Of a stretch of DNA of 64,000 nucleotides, positions 44,313-54,178 are shown in pieces. Numbering within the stretch: the first letter of the stretch is position 1; each line of letters begins with the position of its first letter. The translations under genes were made by a program, and so were the position numbers. The DNA is taken from positions 62,001 to 126,000 of the forward strand of contig NZ_JAEVHF010000006.1 in NCBI RefSeq assembly GCF_018263925.1, written 5' to 3'. Below the pieces are notes generated by a model. The model was not told the DNA's origin. It saw only the letters and a list, made by a program, of their open reading frames with translations, and did not search any database. This stretch comes from Kistimonas asteriae (GTDB lineage Bacteria; Pseudomonadota; Gammaproteobacteria; Pseudomonadales; Endozoicomonadaceae).

Positions 44313-44762
44313 TTATTCCTTGGGCGTCAACTCAAGCACCATGCCATCACAACCACTGACGACAACTGTCGTTCCAACCTCTAATTCCGTTTCACTGCGT
44401 ACCTTCCAAAAGGTATCCCCGATTTGAATCCGTCCCTGACCATTGGAAACAGGCTGCTCCAGAACGATCACTCGCCCCACCATCTGAACAGCACGATTAT
44501 TCAGTTCAGGATGATCAGTCTGTTCGTTATAGCGTCGGAAGACTTTCCACCAGGCGACGGTCATCGCCAAGGTGCCGATACCAAACAGCATGAGCTGGAC
44601 ACCCCAATCCATTGATGGAACCAGCCACAGCAGCAGCGCCATCAATGCAGAAGCGATGCCCGCACCAATCAAAAAGCCCGAGGCTCCCAACGCTTCCAGG
44701 GCAAAGAGCACCAAGCTCAGAATCAGCCAGTGCCAGGGTTGTAATGAATCCAGCAAGCCCAC
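44313..44762 (-). CDS. NfeD-family membrane protein
   Basis: This 149-residue protein has three membrane segments (about 10-75) and a C-terminal NfeD-type OB domain (about 88-147; MVGRVIVLEQPVSNGQGRIQ then DTFWKVRSE). NfeD proteins pair with SPFH/stomatin proteins and are thought to organise membrane domains. It follows the SPFH gene by 18 bases, so the two form one operon. Confidence 0.9.
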   Translation of the reverse strand: MGLLDSLQPWHWLILSLVLFALEALGASGFLIGAGIASALMALLLWLVPSMDWGVQLMLFGIGTLAMTVAWWKVFRRYNEQTDHPELNNRAVQMVGRVIVLEQPVSNGQGRIQIGDTFWKVRSETELEVGTTVVVSGCDGMVLELTPKE

Positions 44763-44780
44763 ATTGCTCTCCTTGTTGCG

Positions 44781-45701
44781 TTAACTCTTGTGGGTACCCG
44801 TAGACTGCAGCAGTTCTTTAACACCTGCCACAGAGCCAATAACATCCGATGCTTCCAGCGGCATCATAATCACTTTACTGTTCTCAGAGGTCGCCATTGC
44901 CTTGAGGGCTTCAACATATTTCTGAGCCACAAAATAATGAATCGCCTGAACATTCCCCTCAGCGATGGCTTTGGATACAACGCCTGTCGCCTGAGCCTCT
45001 GCTTCAGCCAAGCGCTCCCGCGCTTCAGCCTCTCGCCTGGCGGCTTCCAGCTCACCCTCAGCCTTCAGGATTTGAGCCTGCTTCTCACCTTCCGCAACCT
45101 TGATTGCCGCCTCTCTGGCACCTTCAGCTTCCAGAATTTGCGCACGCTTTTCCCGTTCTGCCTTCATCTGACGGGCCATAGAATCGACCAGATCCTGGGG
45201 GGGAGAAATATCGCGGATCTCTATACGGGTCACTTTGATGCCCCAGGGATCAGTGGCTTCATCCACCTTCTGCAGTAGGCTGGTATTGATACGATCCCGA
45301 TTCGACAACATGTCATCGAGTTCCATGGAACCCAGCACGGCACGGATATTGGTCATCACCAGATTTTGCATGGCGCGACCTAAATCATTGACCTCATAAG
45401 CCGACTTCACAGGATCTTGAATCTGGAAGAAGCAGACAGCATCAGTCGTCACTTGGGCATTGTCACTGGATATCACTTCCTGTGGTGGAATATCCAATAC
45501 CTGCTCCATCATGTTCAGCTTGCGGCCGATCATGTCAATAAACGGAATCAGCACATGAAGCCCTGGGCCAAGGGTGCGCGTAAACTTACCGAAACGTTCC
45601 ACCGTATAGCTATAGCCTTGGGGCACCATATAGACCCCCTTGAATATGAATACGGCCACTACCGCCACAAAGACGATAGCAAACAGATTTTCAAGTCCCA
45701 T
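44781..45701 (-). CDS. qmcA: SPFH/stomatin-like protein QmcA
   Basis: This 306-residue protein has one N-terminal membrane helix (about 5-25), an SPFH/band-7 domain (about 25-200; [16 protein letters not shown] and ERDRIN-like [20 protein letters not shown]) and an Ala/Glu-rich coiled coil (about 190-250). Stomatin-like proteins assemble into membrane microdomains and modulate membrane proteases such as FtsH. The length and order match E. coli QmcA (305). It is the first gene of a two-gene unit with nfeD. Confidence 0.93.
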   Translation of the reverse strand: MGLENLFAIVFVAVVAVFIFKGVYMVPQGYSYTVERFGKFTRTLGPGLHVLIPFIDMIGRKLNMMEQVLDIPPQEVISSDNAQVTTDAVCFFQIQDPVKSAYEVNDLGRAMQNLVMTNIRAVLGSMELDDMLSNRDRINTSLLQKVDEATDPWGIKVTRIEIRDISPPQDLVDSMARQMKAEREKRAQILEAEGAREAAIKVAEGEKQAQILKAEGELEAARREAEARERLAEAEAQATGVVSKAIAEGNVQAIHYFVAQKYVEALKAMATSENSKVIMMPLEASDVIGSVAGVKELLQSTGTHKS

Positions 45702-46072
45702 TCGTTCTTACCCTCCCATTCCCAAATCGGTTGAAGCGACCTTGGTTTTTTGAACCCAATGCTTCTAGAGCACTATTTTCTGTATGATATCGTTTTTATA
45801 GTACCAGACGCCTGAGCACTCAACATAACAAAAAACCAGAACAAGTAAGTCTTTCAGGCAAATCCATTCAAGAAATTCATCCATAAAAGCAAAATGGATA
45901 ACCACACCAGTTATGTATGAGACAAGCCATCACAAGAGACCAAATTAAGGCTAACTACTCATTCAGAAACCCTAAAATTGTCATGTATTCTTACTTATTG
46001 GTTAGTGCCCTCTCTTAACTTAAACCATAAAAATATAACTTTTTTAATAGGCATTAGGATATATTTAATAGC
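45702..46072. other. AT-rich gap upstream of the 903-aa orphan
   Basis: About 370 bases of AT-rich DNA between divergent genes, more AT-rich toward 46072. No gene or RNA was seen. It presumably holds both promoters and, like 18441-18765, has the look of H-NS-bound DNA. Confidence 0.4.
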
Positions 46073-48784
46073 ATGGATAAAACGAATCCAGTAAAAGGGC
46101 TTAGCCGCACACTGCAGGATCCTGTTTCAGCGGAGACAAAAGTACAGCCTTCACGTGCATCCTCCATAAAACATTCGATAGAAGTCAGAGAAGAGGATGA
46201 CACACAATCAATTCAAAGGCAGTTCGGTGATGAGTCCATGCCTCAATCAATTACTCCTACAGAAAAAACAGAAAAAACAGAAAAACTGACTGAGAGAGAT
46301 ATTGAAGAATTACAGGAAGGAGAATCACTTAAGTTAGCTTTATTAAACAAACCAAAAGAATTCATCTTAAAAGTACTATTAAATAGACTATATTCAATTG
46401 TTTTTATTGCGGACATCCCCATCCCTGAAAGAGGCAGCGCAAAAGAAAAAATAGAGTTTTGCAAACAACATAGAAAAACATTAGTCCGCACCCTAATACT
46501 CGCCGAAGCACAATCAAGAGATATGTATAAAAATACTCTGCAAGCGCTAAAAAATGACACTGAATATCCACCCAAACCGGTTACTGTTAAGGTTGGATGT
46601 ATTCAATACGAACATCATGACTTCCTCCTTGAGATGAGGGAGACTGAAATAGCATTAAAAAAAATAGTATTATCAAAAGATAACCCTAAGGATATAACGC
46701 TAATCTTTAATGCCCAGTCAACTGTGAGTCTGACCTTCACATTCAAAGACGATAAAAATCTTCAAGACCTTGAAGAAGAGGCTTGCCGAATAAGAGCAGA
46801 AAATCCAGATGAGTTTGAGAGCCTCCCTCATATCAGCCTGGTCGGGAGATCAGTGTCTGAAGAACCACAAGCCTATAGACTCGTTATAAGAATAGACATG
46901 AAAGATTTTGAGCTGTCACTGGATCCAGATGCGCAGGAGACTCCATCAGTTCATGGATTCCTAGATTCAGGGTATATTAGCGCCATTAAAGACTACATAA
47001 CAGAATCAGAAACTTCTTTCGCTGATATATTTTCAGGTATTCAGCCGGAGAGGCTGCAAGAGAATATGGAGATCCTCATTAGAGTACTATGCATGGAGCT
47101 GTTGAATCCAACCTCAGACTCACCTTTACCAAAGGCAAACTTAACGCTAGTTGATACAACATTTAAATCTGAAAAAACAACCCAGGAAGAGCCATTGGAA
47201 GCAGAAGCATCTGCCTCCCATACTTATTTAAAACTAACACATAAAATTGAAACAAAGGGAGTTAGCATGACAATACCTGAAAATGCTGCAGAAGTCATGA
47301 CCGTGCCCCCAAAATTACCGGCTGCAATTGCAGTCATCTATCACCATTTAAAGCGCACTGGAATAATAAACCTAGATGATTTTTTCACTAGCCTTTTTCC
47401 CAATGTAGGTATATTCAAAGAGGTCATAAAACCACTCATCAAACAGGCTCGCAAAAAGTTGCCCGATACTGTTGACGGTATTAGATATGAAGTTGCTGGA
47501 ATAGGTTACTTACTGGACTCTTTAAGACAAATGTATCAAAGATCAATTAATCCAATACAAAGCGGGAAACCAGATAACCTATGCATTACAATAAACAATG
47601 TATGCGCAACAATAAATTCTCCAATTATGAATACCACATCTGTTGATGATAAATTACCCCCATCTACTGCGACGATAAAAGAAGCAACATCAAAAACAGT
47701 GGCAGAAATGGCGTTAGTAAGGAGTAATTTTTTTATAAGACATCCGAAAGCTGCTGTATTAGCTGCTGTCGCCCACGATTTTGTCGATGAAATAAAAGGC
47801 AGAATTTTCCCGAGAAAAAAACCAAAACGCCGCCGCGCCACTCAAGCAGCAGGAGCCAATGACCTGCTAGTGACTCTTGATAGGCTGACACTGACGACAA
47901 AGAGTCTTGAGTGCAAAGTAACGTCTAGATTGAAAAATATTTCACTGTCTAGTGATGGGTCTCCCGTTGTTCAACTTGAGGTCAAAGGAACACAGCCTGA
48001 AGACAGCGCCTTAACAGAATTGCCACCCCCAGAAATAATAGAGGAATCATTAACAACGCATACGTCTTCTGCACTTACAGAAGTTAGGCCTGATAGTGTT
48101 TGTGAACCTGCCATATGTGTAAAAATAAATAGCCAAAGGAAAACCAATACATGGCCATTTTCTGGCGTTATTGATATTACTAGCAAAGGACAACTTCATG
48201 TTGAGATGTCATCTACAAAAGAAGGTGGTCAATCCGACAAGTCGACAGGTGCTGGAAAGAAAATATCCACTGCAGAAGGTGCGCGTGCTGCAAAAGCATC
48301 AATAGTGGTAGCACAGGAGCAAAAGGAGCCTGTCAGCCTAAGATTACGATATCCGCTAGAGCTAACGGCAACTGTCATTGAAGATATCGATGATGAGTTT
48401 GAACGTGTAAGCCCATCATCAAAACTACAGGAAACATGGGAAGAGCATCTCACGGTACCAGATCCATCACAAATACTTCTTCTCGATACATCGGTAGAAA
48501 AGCCCAGGCTGACAAATCCCCTGCAAGCATTACCTGGAGATCTAATGGAGGATCTCCAGGCTACTGGTACACCGCAAAAATTGGAAAAAGCCGCAGGTGT
48601 CACTGAACATTATTCTGGACATATACCTAAATGCACTACGCCTACACGAAAGGAGTATTGCGCGACGCTAAAAATACTAAATATCGATGAAATCATTCCA
48701 CCAAATGTGGATAACATTACAGCAGGTAAAGAACTATCGTTAATAACTAGAATCCTCGCACAATCTAGAGAAGGTTCACAGTGA
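46073..48784 (+). CDS. Large orphan protein, 903 aa, with NLS-like basic cluster
   Basis: No family was recognised. Residues 1-75 are polar and disordered, with repeated EKTEKTEK. Residues about 85-400 look folded, mixed alpha/beta. A second folded block runs about 430-590 and ends in the basic cluster RKKPKRRR at 581-588, which fits a classical monopartite nuclear localisation signal. Residues 600-780 are Thr/Ser-rich with beta-strand patterning, and the rest is low complexity. There is no Sec signal or membrane helix. The gene is AT-rich compared with its neighbours and stands alone before a secreted phosphatase gene. Transfer from elsewhere and a host-directed role are inference; the basic patch could equally bind nucleic acid. 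Confidence 0.72.
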   Translation: MDKTNPVKGLSRTLQDPVSAETKVQPSRASSIKHSIEVREEDDTQSIQRQFGDESMPQSITPTEKTEKTEKLTERDIEELQEGESLKLALLNKPKEFILKVLLNRLYSIVFIADIPIPERGSAKEKIEFCKQHRKTLVRTLILAEAQSRDMYKNTLQALKNDTEYPPKPVTVKVGCIQYEHHDFLLEMRETEIALKKIVLSKDNPKDITLIFNAQSTVSLTFTFKDDKNLQDLEEEACRIRAENPDEFESLPHISLVGRSVSEEPQAYRLVIRIDMKDFELSLDPDAQETPSVHGFLDSGYISAIKDYITESETSFADIFSGIQPERLQENMEILIRVLCMELLNPTSDSPLPKANLTLVDTTFKSEKTTQEEPLEAEASASHTYLKLTHKIETKGVSMTIPENAAEVMTVPPKLPAAIAVIYHHLKRTGIINLDDFFTSLFPNVGIFKEVIKPLIKQARKKLPDTVDGIRYEVAGIGYLLDSLRQMYQRSINPIQSGKPDNLCITINNVCATINSPIMNTTSVDDKLPPSTATIKEATSKTVAEMALVRSNFFIRHPKAAVLAAVAHDFVDEIKGRIFPRKKPKRRRATQAAGANDLLVTLDRLTLTTKSLECKVTSRLKNISLSSDGSPVVQLEVKGTQPEDSALTELPPPEIIEESLTTHTSSALTEVRPDSVCEPAICVKINSQRKTNTWPFSGVIDITSKGQLHVEMSSTKEGGQSDKSTGAGKKISTAEGARAAKASIVVAQEQKEPVSLRLRYPLELTATVIEDIDDEFERVSPSSKLQETWEEHLTVPDPSQILLLDTSVEKPRLTNPLQALPGDLMEDLQATGTPQKLEKAAGVTEHYSGHIPKCTTPTRKEYCATLKILNIDEIIPPNVDNITAGKELSLITRILAQSREGSQ

Positions 48785-48820
48785 GAGTGAGAAATTACTT
48801 TATAACTGCAAACATCCCTA

Positions 48821-48854
48821 AACAGGTATTTTTTTGCAATAAAAAATACCTGTT
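48821..48854. terminator. Bidirectional terminator
   Basis: A long stem (AACAGGTATTTTTT paired with AAAAAATACCTGTT) with a short loop, between the orphan gene and the convergent phosphatase gene. A/T runs in the stem allow it to act on both strands. Confidence 0.75.
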
Positions 48855-48871
48855 CTGTAAAAAAATAGAGG

Positions 48872-49687
48872 TTATTCAATATCGCCAACACTTGATATAC
48901 CCAGAACATCCTTAAGGTAATAAGCATACCACATTAGACCATAGCGACTTAAAGGATTAAGAGGACGTTTCGCCACTGCGTTTGCTTTAGCATAAGCTTC
49001 ACGATAACTCATACCCAAATAACGCATTTGATAAGCAGCTATTACTTCCCCTGTACGATCATGACCGGCTCGGCAATGTACGACAACCATTTGAGGCCTA
49101 TCTTGAACCGTACTGATCATATGACCTAGATCATCCTGCAAGTCATTGATTTCCCCCATCGACGGCAATACTTCCAACCAGTCTTTTATCGTATCTGGGT
49201 ACGCGTCAGGACTGGATAAAGCACCATAGATGGCATGATGGATGAACCTCCCCCTTGCAGGGTACTGTCTGAAGTACTTCTGCTCGACTTGTAGCGCTTG
49301 AGCATCTGTAAACCAATTTAGCAAAGACACATCTACGAGCTCAAACCTTGCAGGTAACGATGATCCAAAGCGAGTCCTATAGACTTTGCGCATTGATACT
49401 AGCAAATCATCGTAAGCGAACTTACCATTCTTCAAGGGCAAATTACTGCGAAATAAACAATTGCCTGAAACGTCGTCACAATGAACCAAATGTAAACGCT
49501 CAGGTTTGAATGTACTCTCCGCTTCACGCTCTAACGTTTTAAGCCATTCCCGGTCATAAGGTAAATTATTTACTTCACTGCTAACAAAAGGGCTATCACT
49601 TTCATCACGGGCGGCAACAGCATGTGACGATATGGCACCTAACAATGATAAATTTAAAAAAAGTAGTAACAACCTGATATTAAGCAC
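48872..49687 (-). CDS. Exported tyrosine/dual-specificity phosphatase-like protein
   Basis: This 271-residue protein has an N-terminal signal peptide (about residues 1-25, ending AVAA). Near the C-terminus is the phosphatase loop VVHCRAGHDRTGE, with Cys205 as nucleophile and Arg211 binding phosphate (the HCX5R motif). The His-Asp pair within the loop resembles bacterial PTP-like phosphatases and cysteine phytases. It is likely periplasmic or secreted and removes phosphate from proteins or inositol phosphates. It converges with the 903-residue orphan; the two lie in the same AT-rich island. Confidence 0.82.
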   Translation of the reverse strand: MLNIRLLLLFLNLSLLGAISSHAVAARDESDSPFVSSEVNNLPYDREWLKTLEREAESTFKPERLHLVHCDDVSGNCLFRSNLPLKNGKFAYDDLLVSMRKVYRTRFGSSLPARFELVDVSLLNWFTDAQALQVEQKYFRQYPARGRFIHHAIYGALSSPDAYPDTIKDWLEVLPSMGEINDLQDDLGHMISTVQDRPQMVVVHCRAGHDRTGEVIAAYQMRYLGMSYREAYAKANAVAKRPLNPLSRYGLMWYAYYLKDVLGISSVGDIE

Positions 49688-50089
49688 GGCTTCTATCCCA
49701 ACACTGAAACTTAAATTACATCAGCACTATGTTAGCAGCAAAATTTGAAAACGCTCCCAAATACACTTTAAACAATCGATATAATCTGCTTGGAAATTAG
49801 CAAATAGTTTTTCATGACATAAAGACATATTAAAGACTCACGACTAAAAACAAACGAAGTCAAACACTCAAAAAAAACCGTTACCTAATAGAATCGTTCC
49901 TCAAATATCATAGCCATTAAAGTCAGATTTTAAACTCACACCTTTCTTCGAGATTTCCATACCATTCCTGAAAATCCAATAGATCACTTTTTATTTATAT
50001 TGTACTCACCACTATGCAAAGACAGTCTCACAGGATGTCTACCCAGTACACATACGACAGCAGCTAATTATTAACTGTGACATACATAT
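49688..50089. other. AT-rich gap, no gene seen
   Basis: About 400 bases, AT-rich, upstream of the phosphatase gene and downstream of the aromatic amino-acid transporter. No coding frame, tRNA or repeat was recognised. Confidence 0.4.
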
Positions 50090-50126
50090 TAAAAATGCAG
50101 AACGGAGGAAAGCTTCCCTCTGTTCT
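50090..50126 (-). terminator. Terminator after the aromatic amino-acid transporter
   Basis: On the minus strand a 14-bp imperfect stem (AGAACAGAGGGAAG with CTTTCCTCCGTTCT) is followed by GCATTTTT. Confidence 0.75.
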
Positions 50127-50139
50127 GCATATGCTGCTG

Positions 50140-51348
50140 TCAGATACTGGGCAACATTCCTGATACAACTGCCAACTGTGCCAATATGATTAGTATGCCT
50201 GCAACAACCGCTAATATTAGCATGGCTTTAGAGCTAAAAATCCAACCAAAGTCGTCCGCTTGGCTTTTACATAGCCTCCATACCATCACTACCGGCAAAG
50301 CAACTGCCAGAACCACCAATGCGATTGCAGCAAAACCTAATGCCGTAATAAAGCTATTGGGAAAATATAGAGCAACTAATAGCGGCGGCACAAATGTAAT
50401 CACAGCCGTCTGCAGGCGACCACTGAATGTACCATTACGACGGAAGGCTTCGGCAATATAATCAAATAAACCAAGCGCCACGCCAAGAAAGGATGTCGCC
50501 AATGCGAGAATCGCAAACAGGTTAACGGCTGTTGAGATCCATACGGAATCACCAAACCGGGTTAAACCAATTACGAGTGCGCTGACAGGGTCCTGACCAT
50601 TCTGTATGGCAACCAGACTGCCCTGCGGTAATACACCATTGGTGCCAATCACCCAGAGCAGGTAAATAATCAAAGGCAAAGTACTGCCGATTATCACAGC
50701 AGGACGAATCTGTGCCGGTTTATCTTCCAGATAGCGCACAATGCTGGGAACGGTTGCCTGAAATCCGAACGACGTGAAAAACAATGGTAATGCCGCCCAA
50801 ATCACACTATCAGACACGGGCATGGTATTCAGGTAGGCGGGCTCCACTTTCGGCAACAGCAGACCGATCAGCATCACCAGCATCATCACCTTGAGCATAA
50901 ACAACCCACGCGTCACGAGGTCAACGCTGCTGGTACTGATCACGATAACGCCCGCAAACAAGGCTGTGACACAGATTGCACTGAAACCTTGCGGAAGCGC
51001 GATGCTAAACCAATGGGCTAGGCTGCCATTAAGGTGGCCTGCAGCGCCGGTGATGTAGGCAGCACACAGTGCATAAGGCAGAAACAGGGTCGCCAGTGAC
51101 GCAATAAACTGCCCTGGCCGGCCAAGTAGCTGGCCAGAAGCACCATACAATGACGTCGTACCCGGACAGGCGCGGCAGACTTCAGCCACCAACAAGCCAG
51201 AATAAGTCGCCAGCGCCCAATTAAATACCATTAATACTAAAGCCGGCCAAAAGCCTATCACGGCCGTCGCCAAAGGCATGGCGATCATTCCCGCCCCGAG
51301 AGAGGTCCCCGCGATAATCAGCGCGCTGCCTATAAGTCTGTTCTGCAT
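50140..51348 (-). CDS. Aromatic amino-acid transporter (Mtr/TyrP family)
   Basis: This 402-residue H+-coupled carrier with 11 membrane segments belongs to the hydroxy/aromatic amino-acid permease family. The N-terminal ALIIAGTSLGAGMIAMPLAT block is diagnostic, and FFTSFGFQATVPSIVRYLED lies in the middle. ATG 51348 (MQNRLIGSAL) is chosen because AGGGGGC lies before it; the frame is open 13 codons further. It should import Tyr, Trp or Phe; which one cannot be told. A long hairpin-forming region lies upstream (51499-51544). Confidence 0.9.
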   Translation of the reverse strand: MQNRLIGSALIIAGTSLGAGMIAMPLATAVIGFWPALVLMVFNWALATYSGLLVAEVCRACPGTTSLYGASGQLLGRPGQFIASLATLFLPYALCAAYITGAAGHLNGSLAHWFSIALPQGFSAICVTALFAGVIVISTSSVDLVTRGLFMLKVMMLVMLIGLLLPKVEPAYLNTMPVSDSVIWAALPLFFTSFGFQATVPSIVRYLEDKPAQIRPAVIIGSTLPLIIYLLWVIGTNGVLPQGSLVAIQNGQDPVSALVIGLTRFGDSVWISTAVNLFAILALATSFLGVALGLFDYIAEAFRRNGTFSGRLQTAVITFVPPLLVALYFPNSFITALGFAAIALVVLAVALPVVMVWRLCKSQADDFGWIFSSKAMLILAVVAGILIILAQLAVVSGMLPSI

Positions 51349-51498
51349 ACTGCCCCCTGGCAAACAGATGGTTCCTGATAAATGCAATTAATGCGTACGG
51401 GTTCTGGGGGAATATCGGAAGAAGGCAGGCGGGAAAAGTTCCATCAGCTGCGCCACTTGCGATTTGACCTTCGAACCCGGGTTCGGTCGATCAAAACG

Positions 51499-51544
51499 CC
51501 TCAATGACGCAGTTAAACGGTTACGCTCAACTACGCCATTGAGG
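51499..51544. repeat. Imperfect inverted repeat upstream of the aromatic transporter
   Basis: Arms 51499-51514 and 51529-51544 match at 14 of 16 positions (CCTCAATGACGCAGTT against AACTACGCCATTGAGG), with a 14-base loop. It lies about 150 bases upstream of the transporter start, inside its probable leader. It may be an operator or an RNA hairpin; its role is unknown. Confidence 0.5.
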
Positions 51545-51833
51545 CTGGCGATAGTCGGCGTAGTAATACGCTGTATGGAACATGTCAGTGTGGTTCCGAA
51601 AACCTGATGTTGATCTCGTGCGGGTACCGTAACAGGCTGCCCCATTCTGACACATACGTACAAATACCGTCGCGCTCATCATGCCTTGTTCCGGTTCTTA
51701 TCTGGTACGTCAATACATCCACAATCATGCCGTTTGCGTATAGTGTCAGATAAGGATTCACAAGTGCTTTCAAAATGCGTAACAATGACTAAGCTATCTA
51801 AGGCGACTTAGTTGAACCAACAGGAAAATCAGT

Positions 51834-52352
51834 ATGCCGTTACAAAGGACTGTAGAGGCGAACATGCGATGCCTCAGGGATTTACGTACACAACTTCAGG
51901 CGATTGGCGACGATACCTTCACCCACAGAGCTGATATTACGAACAGTACCATCGGGCAACACGTCCGCCATGTTCTTGAACATTATGAGCGTTTTTTCAT
52001 CAGCCTCGGTGAACAAGAGGTCAATTATGATCAGCGCCCGAGAGATCCGTCACTGGAAACCATTCGAGAACTCGCGATCACGCGTATTGATGGGATTGTG
52101 CACCGACTGAAGCGGTTAGAGGAGAAAGGTTGTGAATGCCATATTATGTCAATCACCGCGTTTGCCTCGGACGATGACAAGGAAGATCCGGTGATGACCA
52201 CCACCACGGTCATTCGTGAACTGCTGTTCTTACAGAGTCATACCATTCATCACAATGCCCTGATCTCTATCCTATTGAACTATCTGGATATTCCGGTTCA
52301 ATTCTCACTGGGCATGGCACCGGCAACATTACGCCATCGCCAGACGCTTTGA
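51834..52352 (+). CDS. DinB-like four-helix protein
   Basis: This 172-residue protein fits the DinB/YfiT-like metal-binding four-helix bundle. [16 protein letters not shown] (about residues 43-58) gives the first His set, and [19 protein letters not shown] (about 131-149) the second. Such proteins bind a divalent metal and often act as thiol-dependent transferases, or have unknown roles. The ATG at 51834 is 32 bases after a small gap. It is a single gene, divergent from the transporter. Confidence 0.75.
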   Translation: MPLQRTVEANMRCLRDLRTQLQAIGDDTFTHRADITNSTIGQHVRHVLEHYERFFISLGEQEVNYDQRPRDPSLETIRELAITRIDGIVHRLKRLEEKGCECHIMSITAFASDDDKEDPVMTTTTVIRELLFLQSHTIHHNALISILLNYLDIPVQFSLGMAPATLRHRQTL

Positions 52353-52372
52353 TATTACGGCTGTGGCGGTCT

Positions 52373-54145
52373 CTAGGCCGTCACATAACCATGCCGGTTT
52401 CGAAACAACGCCATCCCTTCATTGCCCAGATACTTCCCCAGCATTCGATCATCGACTTTTTTCAGGTCAACAACGATTAAACCATCCAGGGCATTATTGA
52501 AGTTCTTGTCCACATTGAAGCCGGCAAATTCACCCTGAAGTTTCAGGTAGTGTTTGATGAGTATGGGAACGCCTTTATCTTTCTCGATGGTTTGTATCAA
52601 TAACGACAGCCCTTCAACATGACTCAACCCTTCCAGGTGATCCGGATCCCACAACGCTGTCGGTTCATCCGCCAGCGGTGAGGTGGGGCGCACCAGGTCT
52701 GCCAGTGTCTTATCGTAATTATTGGCCTGCAGGCAGCTTGCCATCAGCTGGCGGGATAGCTCGCTGTAATCATTACTGATACTGACCGGACCAAACAGAA
52801 TCCGGTATTGGGGATGTTTGACAATGAATGCACCAATCCCCTTCCACAGAAACATGAGTGCGGTGATACTTTTCTGGTATTCAGGGCGCACAAACGAACG
52901 CCCCATTTCAAGGCAGCCGCCCAGCTTTTTCAGAAATGTAGCGTCGTATTGAAACAGACTGCGGGAATAGATGCCTTCCAGCCCCTGCTGTTCGTAAAGG
53001 CGATCCACCAGTCCGAGACGATAGGCGCCCACGATTTCCTGTCGGGTTTTATGCCATAAAAACAGGTGCTGGTAGTCACGGTCGTATTGATCAACATCCA
53101 CTTCATACCCGGTGCCTTCACCGACGGTTCTGAACGTCAGCTCACGCAAGCGGCCGATTTCCTTCAAGACATGGGGTAATTCTGCGGCTGACGCACACCA
53201 GACTTCCATTTCCCCCTTCGCCAGAAGCCGTCGATCGACTGCCAGCTGACTGATATCTTCCGCTAGCAGCACCTGAGAAACCGGCTCGATCAAGGGCTGA
53301 AGCGTTCTCGTCTGTGTCACGGCAGCATGGTTTTCTGAATCCGAAGCATGCTCTCGCAACAGCAAGGTATTGAGTCGGAGAAAGTTGGTCAGCGCCTTGT
53401 CGTTATCCAGCTGTCGCCGGTCAGATGGTGTAATCAACTTGCCGGGCGACAGCTGAATAACCTGTCCACGTTTGTTAATCAGCTCTCTGACCAGACGCAG
53501 CGTCCGCAAGGCCGGATGCACAATACCCAGCAGATGAAACAGGCGACTATTGTTTCCTGCAACAAAAACCGGCAAGACGCTGGCACCAGTTTCCCGGATA
53601 ATGGTAGCGGCCGTGGTTCGCCATGGCGCCTCTGTTACCCTGCGTTTCTTCCAGTTCCAGCTAGCGACTTCACCCGCCGGAAAAACCAGCAGAACACCGC
53701 CACCCTGAACCCATTCACGGGCACGTTCAATCGCCTCACGATTAGCTCGGCGACGATTCTGTGTTCCCAGGATATCCACACCAATAAAAAGCTCACGCAG
53801 TTCAGGGATGCCATTCAATACCTGATTCGCCAATACCCGCGTGTCCGGTCGAACTTTAAGCAGCAAATCAATGATGGCCAGTCCTTCAGCGCCCCCAAAA
53901 GGATGATTGGCCACCACTACCAGCGGCCCCTCAGCAGGCACACTGTCGACAATGTCACGGGTGGAGGTATAGCGAAGCCCAAGCAATCTCAAGACAACCC
54001 GGACAAAATCCTTGGGCGTTTCTGTATGCACCCGCTGCCGGTAAAGACGATCCAGGTAGCTGAGCCCCAGCAGTCGTTCCAGTAACGGTTGCAGGAATTT
54101 CAGCCGGGAGGGTACCGGCAGCCGAAATGGCGACATCGCAAGCAT
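52373..54145 (-). CDS. Two-domain acyltransferase, OlsF-like (PlsC + GNAT-type N-acyltransferase)
   Basis: This 590-residue protein joins two acyltransferase domains. The N-terminal part (about 45-265) is PlsC-like, with NHPFGGAEG at residues 80-88 and LLVFPAGEVASW near 155. The C-terminal part (about 310-580) is an OlsB-type GNAT N-acyltransferase, with the central blocks LRELTFRTVGEGTGYEVDVD and LEMGRSFVRPEYQ. Proteins built this way (OlsF) make ornithine lipids, phosphate-free membrane lipids: the C-terminal domain acylates ornithine and the N-terminal adds the second chain. The amino acid acceptor is not shown by sequence. It is followed upstream by the DoxX/YHS genes on the same strand. 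Confidence 0.82.
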   Translation of the reverse strand: MLAMSPFRLPVPSRLKFLQPLLERLLGLSYLDRLYRQRVHTETPKDFVRVVLRLLGLRYTSTRDIVDSVPAEGPLVVVANHPFGGAEGLAIIDLLLKVRPDTRVLANQVLNGIPELRELFIGVDILGTQNRRRANREAIERAREWVQGGGVLLVFPAGEVASWNWKKRRVTEAPWRTTAATIIRETGASVLPVFVAGNNSRLFHLLGIVHPALRTLRLVRELINKRGQVIQLSPGKLITPSDRRQLDNDKALTNFLRLNTLLLREHASDSENHAAVTQTRTLQPLIEPVSQVLLAEDISQLAVDRRLLAKGEMEVWCASAAELPHVLKEIGRLRELTFRTVGEGTGYEVDVDQYDRDYQHLFLWHKTRQEIVGAYRLGLVDRLYEQQGLEGIYSRSLFQYDATFLKKLGGCLEMGRSFVRPEYQKSITALMFLWKGIGAFIVKHPQYRILFGPVSISNDYSELSRQLMASCLQANNYDKTLADLVRPTSPLADEPTALWDPDHLEGLSHVEGLSLLIQTIEKDKGVPILIKHYLKLQGEFAGFNVDKNFNNALDGLIVVDLKKVDDRMLGKYLGNEGMALFRNRHGYVTA

Positions 54146-54178
54146 GGCGTCTTCCTGACAGTTTTTTTATGTTCTTAT

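Noticed and set aside
51388..51663. 91-codon minus-strand frame upstream of the aromatic transporter, ending with a Phe/Tyr-containing stretch that could be a leader peptide
   Set aside because: No ribosome site at the short in-frame ATG, no terminator hairpin between it and the gene, and the long version contains the inverted repeat. Kept only as a weak hint in the findings.
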